From NCBI GenBank assembly GCA_021785095.1, contig JAJYGM010000094.1:1-9035 (forward strand): a DNA stretch of 9,035 bases, read 5' to 3'. The DNA comes from Actinomycetes bacterium (GTDB lineage Bacteria > Actinomycetota > Acidimicrobiia > Acidimicrobiales > Bog-793). The translations under genes and the position numbers were made by a program. The notes beneath the pieces were generated by a model. The model saw only the letters and a program-made list of their open reading frames with translations, did not search any database and was not told the DNA's origin. This document shows positions 7,581-9,035 of this stretch, one piece after another (the first letter of the stretch is position 1; each line of letters opens with the position of its first letter).

Positions 7581-8846
7581 ATGCCTCGCGCACCTTTTTC
7601 CCGAGCCCTCTGCCAGACTGCCCGCCGCGTGGGAAGAAAGGAGCGACGACGCGCAGATCGCGGCACGTCCGGCACGCCCGGCACGCCCGGCACGTCCGGG
7701 ACGTCCGGCACGTCCGGAGATCGCGGCACGTCCGGAGCCCGCGGCACGAACGAGCGGGGACGGCGCCGCACGTTCCGATGGTCGGCTGTCACCCCTCTCC
7801 GTGCAGCCGTCGCGCTGGTCGGTGCAGGGTGCCTGCTGGCCGGATGCGCCTCCGGCGGCTCTGACGCCGCCAAGAACGGGAACCACTCGACCCACGGGGC
7901 CACATCCCGACCGTCCACGAGCGACACGACCGGCCCCGACTGCCCGCTCACGGGCAAACCGGCACGCCACGGAGTCGTCCCGAAGCGGTCCGCGCTGGCG
8001 GTGAAGGTCGACAACTTCCCGCAGGCACGCCCGCAGACGGGGCTGACAGCCGCCGACATCGTCTTCGAGGAGCCCGTCGAGGGTGGGATCACCCGCTACG
8101 TGGCGATCTTCCAGTGTCACGGCGCGCCCGTCGTCGGAGACGTGCGCTCGGCGCGCAACATCGACATCGGCATCCTCGGTCAGTTCGGGCACCCACTGTT
8201 CGTGCACGTCGGCGGGATCCAGCCGGTGATCGACAACATCCTGTCCTCGCCGCTCGAAGACTTCGAGCTCGGCAACTACACGACAACAGTCGTCCAGCAC
8301 CCGGCAGGTCGTTACGCTCCCTACGACACCTACACCTCGACCACAGCGATCTGGCGGATGCGCTCCACAGCGAGCCATCCGCCGCTCCCGGTCTTCTCCT
8401 ACTCCAAGACCGTCCCCGCCGGCGCGTCCGTCACGTCGGTCAAGTCGGTGTCGATCCCGTTCTCCACCTATTCGGAGGTCGTCTGGAAGTACGACCCGAG
8501 AACACGCAAGTTCCTCCGCTTCTACGGATCGACTCCCGACACGCTCTCGAACGGCGTGCAGAACAGCGCGTCGAACGTGGTGGTCCAGTTCGTCCACGTC
8601 TACTACGGACCCTGGCTCGAGAACTCGACAGGAGGCCTCGAGGTCCAGGCGAACCTGTACACACACGCCCGTGGGAAGGCCCTCGTCTTCCGTGACGGCG
8701 TCGAGATCACCGGCCGTTGGTCGCGCACAACGCTCGCCCAGCCGACCAGCTTCACGACCACATCCGGCCAGACGATCTCGATGCAGCCCGGAGACACCTG
8801 GGTCGAGCTCGTCCCCACGTACGTGCACGTGACCACGACGCCCTGA
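7581..8846 (+). CDS. DUF3048-domain lipoprotein (YerB family)
   Basis: From the ATG at 7581 the product is 421 aa. A hydrophobic segment (71-88) ends in the lipobox LAGC (Cys89), predicting a lipid-anchored extracytoplasmic protein. A Ser/Thr-rich linker follows, then the DUF3048 core: PLTGKPARHGVV (122-133), LAVKVDNFPQARPQTGL (139-155), ADIVFEEPVEGGITRYVAIF (159-178) and VVGDVRSAR (184-192). The C-terminal third (about 290-415) fits the second DUF3048 domain. Its biochemical role is unknown; Bacillus YerB is a relative. RRRTFRW before the hydrophobic segment resembles a twin-arginine export motif. Start is uncertain: ATG 7581 and GTG 7629 both lack a Shine-Dalgarno sequence, and both leave an unusually long, Gly-Thr-Ser/Pro-repeat N-terminus made by a 9-base tandem repeat. 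CACAAT at 7566-7571 could be a -10 for a leaderless message from 7581. Confidence 0.93.
   Translation: MPRAPFSRALCQTARRVGRKERRRADRGTSGTPGTPGTSGTSGTSGDRGTSGARGTNERGRRRTFRWSAVTPLRAAVALVGAGCLLAGCASGGSDAAKNGNHSTHGATSRPSTSDTTGPDCPLTGKPARHGVVPKRSALAVKVDNFPQARPQTGLTAADIVFEEPVEGGITRYVAIFQCHGAPVVGDVRSARNIDIGILGQFGHPLFVHVGGIQPVIDNILSSPLEDFELGNYTTTVVQHPAGRYAPYDTYTSTTAIWRMRSTASHPPLPVFSYSKTVPAGASVTSVKSVSIPFSTYSEVVWKYDPRTRKFLRFYGSTPDTLSNGVQNSASNVVVQFVHVYYGPWLENSTGGLEVQANLYTHARGKALVFRDGVEITGRWSRTTLAQPTSFTTTSGQTISMQPGDTWVELVPTYVHVTTTP
7662..7733 (+). repeat. 9-base tandem repeat in the DUF3048 gene 5' end
   Basis: Six consecutive 9-base units based on GGCACGTCC (7662-7715; variants GGCACGCCC and GGGACGTCC), one diverged unit, then another GGCACGTCC at 7725-7733, with weaker copies to about 7751. 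In the DUF3048 frame it encodes Gly-Thr-Ser or Gly-Thr-Pro repeats before the signal sequence. The third unit position keeps changing between Ser and Pro codons by one base. Confidence 0.92.
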
Positions 8847-8847
8847 C

Positions 8848-8884
8848 CTCGCCCTGACCCGCGAGGACTCGCCCTGACCCGCGA
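8848..8884 (+). repeat. 17-base direct repeat after the DUF3048 gene
   Basis: CTCGCCCTGACCCGCGA occurs at 8848-8864 and again at 8868-8884, a 20-base period. A partial earlier copy (CCCTGACCTCG) begins at 8841 and contains the DUF3048 stop codon, so the array starts inside the gene's last codons. No terminator hairpin with a U-tract is seen here. Confidence 0.85.
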
Positions 8885-8930
8885 CGACCCGCGGGACCGC
8901 GATCAGGCCGGGACGGTCAGTGAGTATGGA

Positions 8931-9008
8931 ACGGCTGGCTCGAGTCCGCGTATACGTGGGTTGCCCACGGTGAAGTGGGCCGAGCCACAAGCGGAAGGAG
9001 CCAGCCGT
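8931..9008 (+). other. Nested inverted repeat enclosing a ribosome binding site
   Basis: ACGGCTGGCTC (8931-8941) pairs perfectly with GAGCCAGCCGT (8998-9008). Inside, TCCGC (8945-8949) pairs with GCGGA (8991-8995), and CGTGGG (8955-8960) with CCCACG (8964-8969) around a 3-base loop. In an RNA the outer stem would hide the end of the Shine-Dalgarno GGAAGGAG (8993-9000) and the first bases of the GTG at 9007. This could be a translation-controlling leader. It could also be the subterminal part of an insertion element, but no element end can be defined from this window. Confidence 0.6.
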
Positions 9009-9035
9009 GTTGATCCATGTTCCTCCAGATTCCTC
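9007..9035 (+). CDS. Start of an unidentified gene cut by the window edge
   Basis: A GTG at 9007 follows a strong Shine-Dalgarno sequence (GGAAGGAG, 8993-9000) with 6 bases between them. Only nine codons (MLIHVPPDS) remain before the edge, too few to identify a family. An ATG at 9017 in another frame is possible but less well spaced. The start lies in the inverted repeat described for 8931-9008. A transposase is one guess, based only on the upstream inverted repeat. Confidence 0.4.

Overview
This is a GC-rich (roughly 70% by eye) bacterial segment with strong G/C preference at third codon positions, GTG starts and 4-base start/stop overlaps. Together with a CsoR-type copper regulator and a DUF3048 lipoprotein, this points to Actinomycetota. 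A deep-branching group such as Acidimicrobiia is a guess that the sequence cannot settle.

Layout. (1) Bases 1-449 hold no confident gene, but a CsoR-like operator lies at 380-394. (2) Bases 450-3673, plus strand, form a copper homeostasis block. A small membrane protein with a SHOCT domain comes first, then a second, better CsoR-like operator (836-856), then three tightly overlapping genes: a CopZ-type copper chaperone, a CopA-type Cu(I) P-type ATPase and the CsoR repressor. (3) A DUF167/YggU protein (3730-4074) and an ABC-F ATPase (4165-5763) follow on the plus strand. (4) The 428-base gap after ABC-F appears to hold a small minus-strand transcription unit: an extended -10 element, a 53-codon ORF and a strong hairpin terminator. 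(5) Two adjacent minus-strand genes encode a left-handed beta-helix acyltransferase and, 2 bases downstream of it, a TIGR00725/LOG-like Rossmann protein. (6) A divergently oriented DUF3048 lipoprotein gene (7581-8846, plus) follows. (7) At the right edge an 11-base inverted repeat encloses a ribosome binding site and the first bases of a gene that leaves the window.

How the genes work together. The copper block reads as a self-regulated detoxification operon: CsoR would repress at both operators until Cu(I) binds it, CopZ would carry Cu(I), and CopA would export it. The other genes look like independent housekeeping or envelope functions.

The most unusual features are the hidden small gene with its own promoter and terminator, the paired CsoR operators that put the SHOCT protein in the copper regulon, and short tandem repeats at several unrelated places. 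Most repeat units are multiples of three bases, and several lie inside genes.
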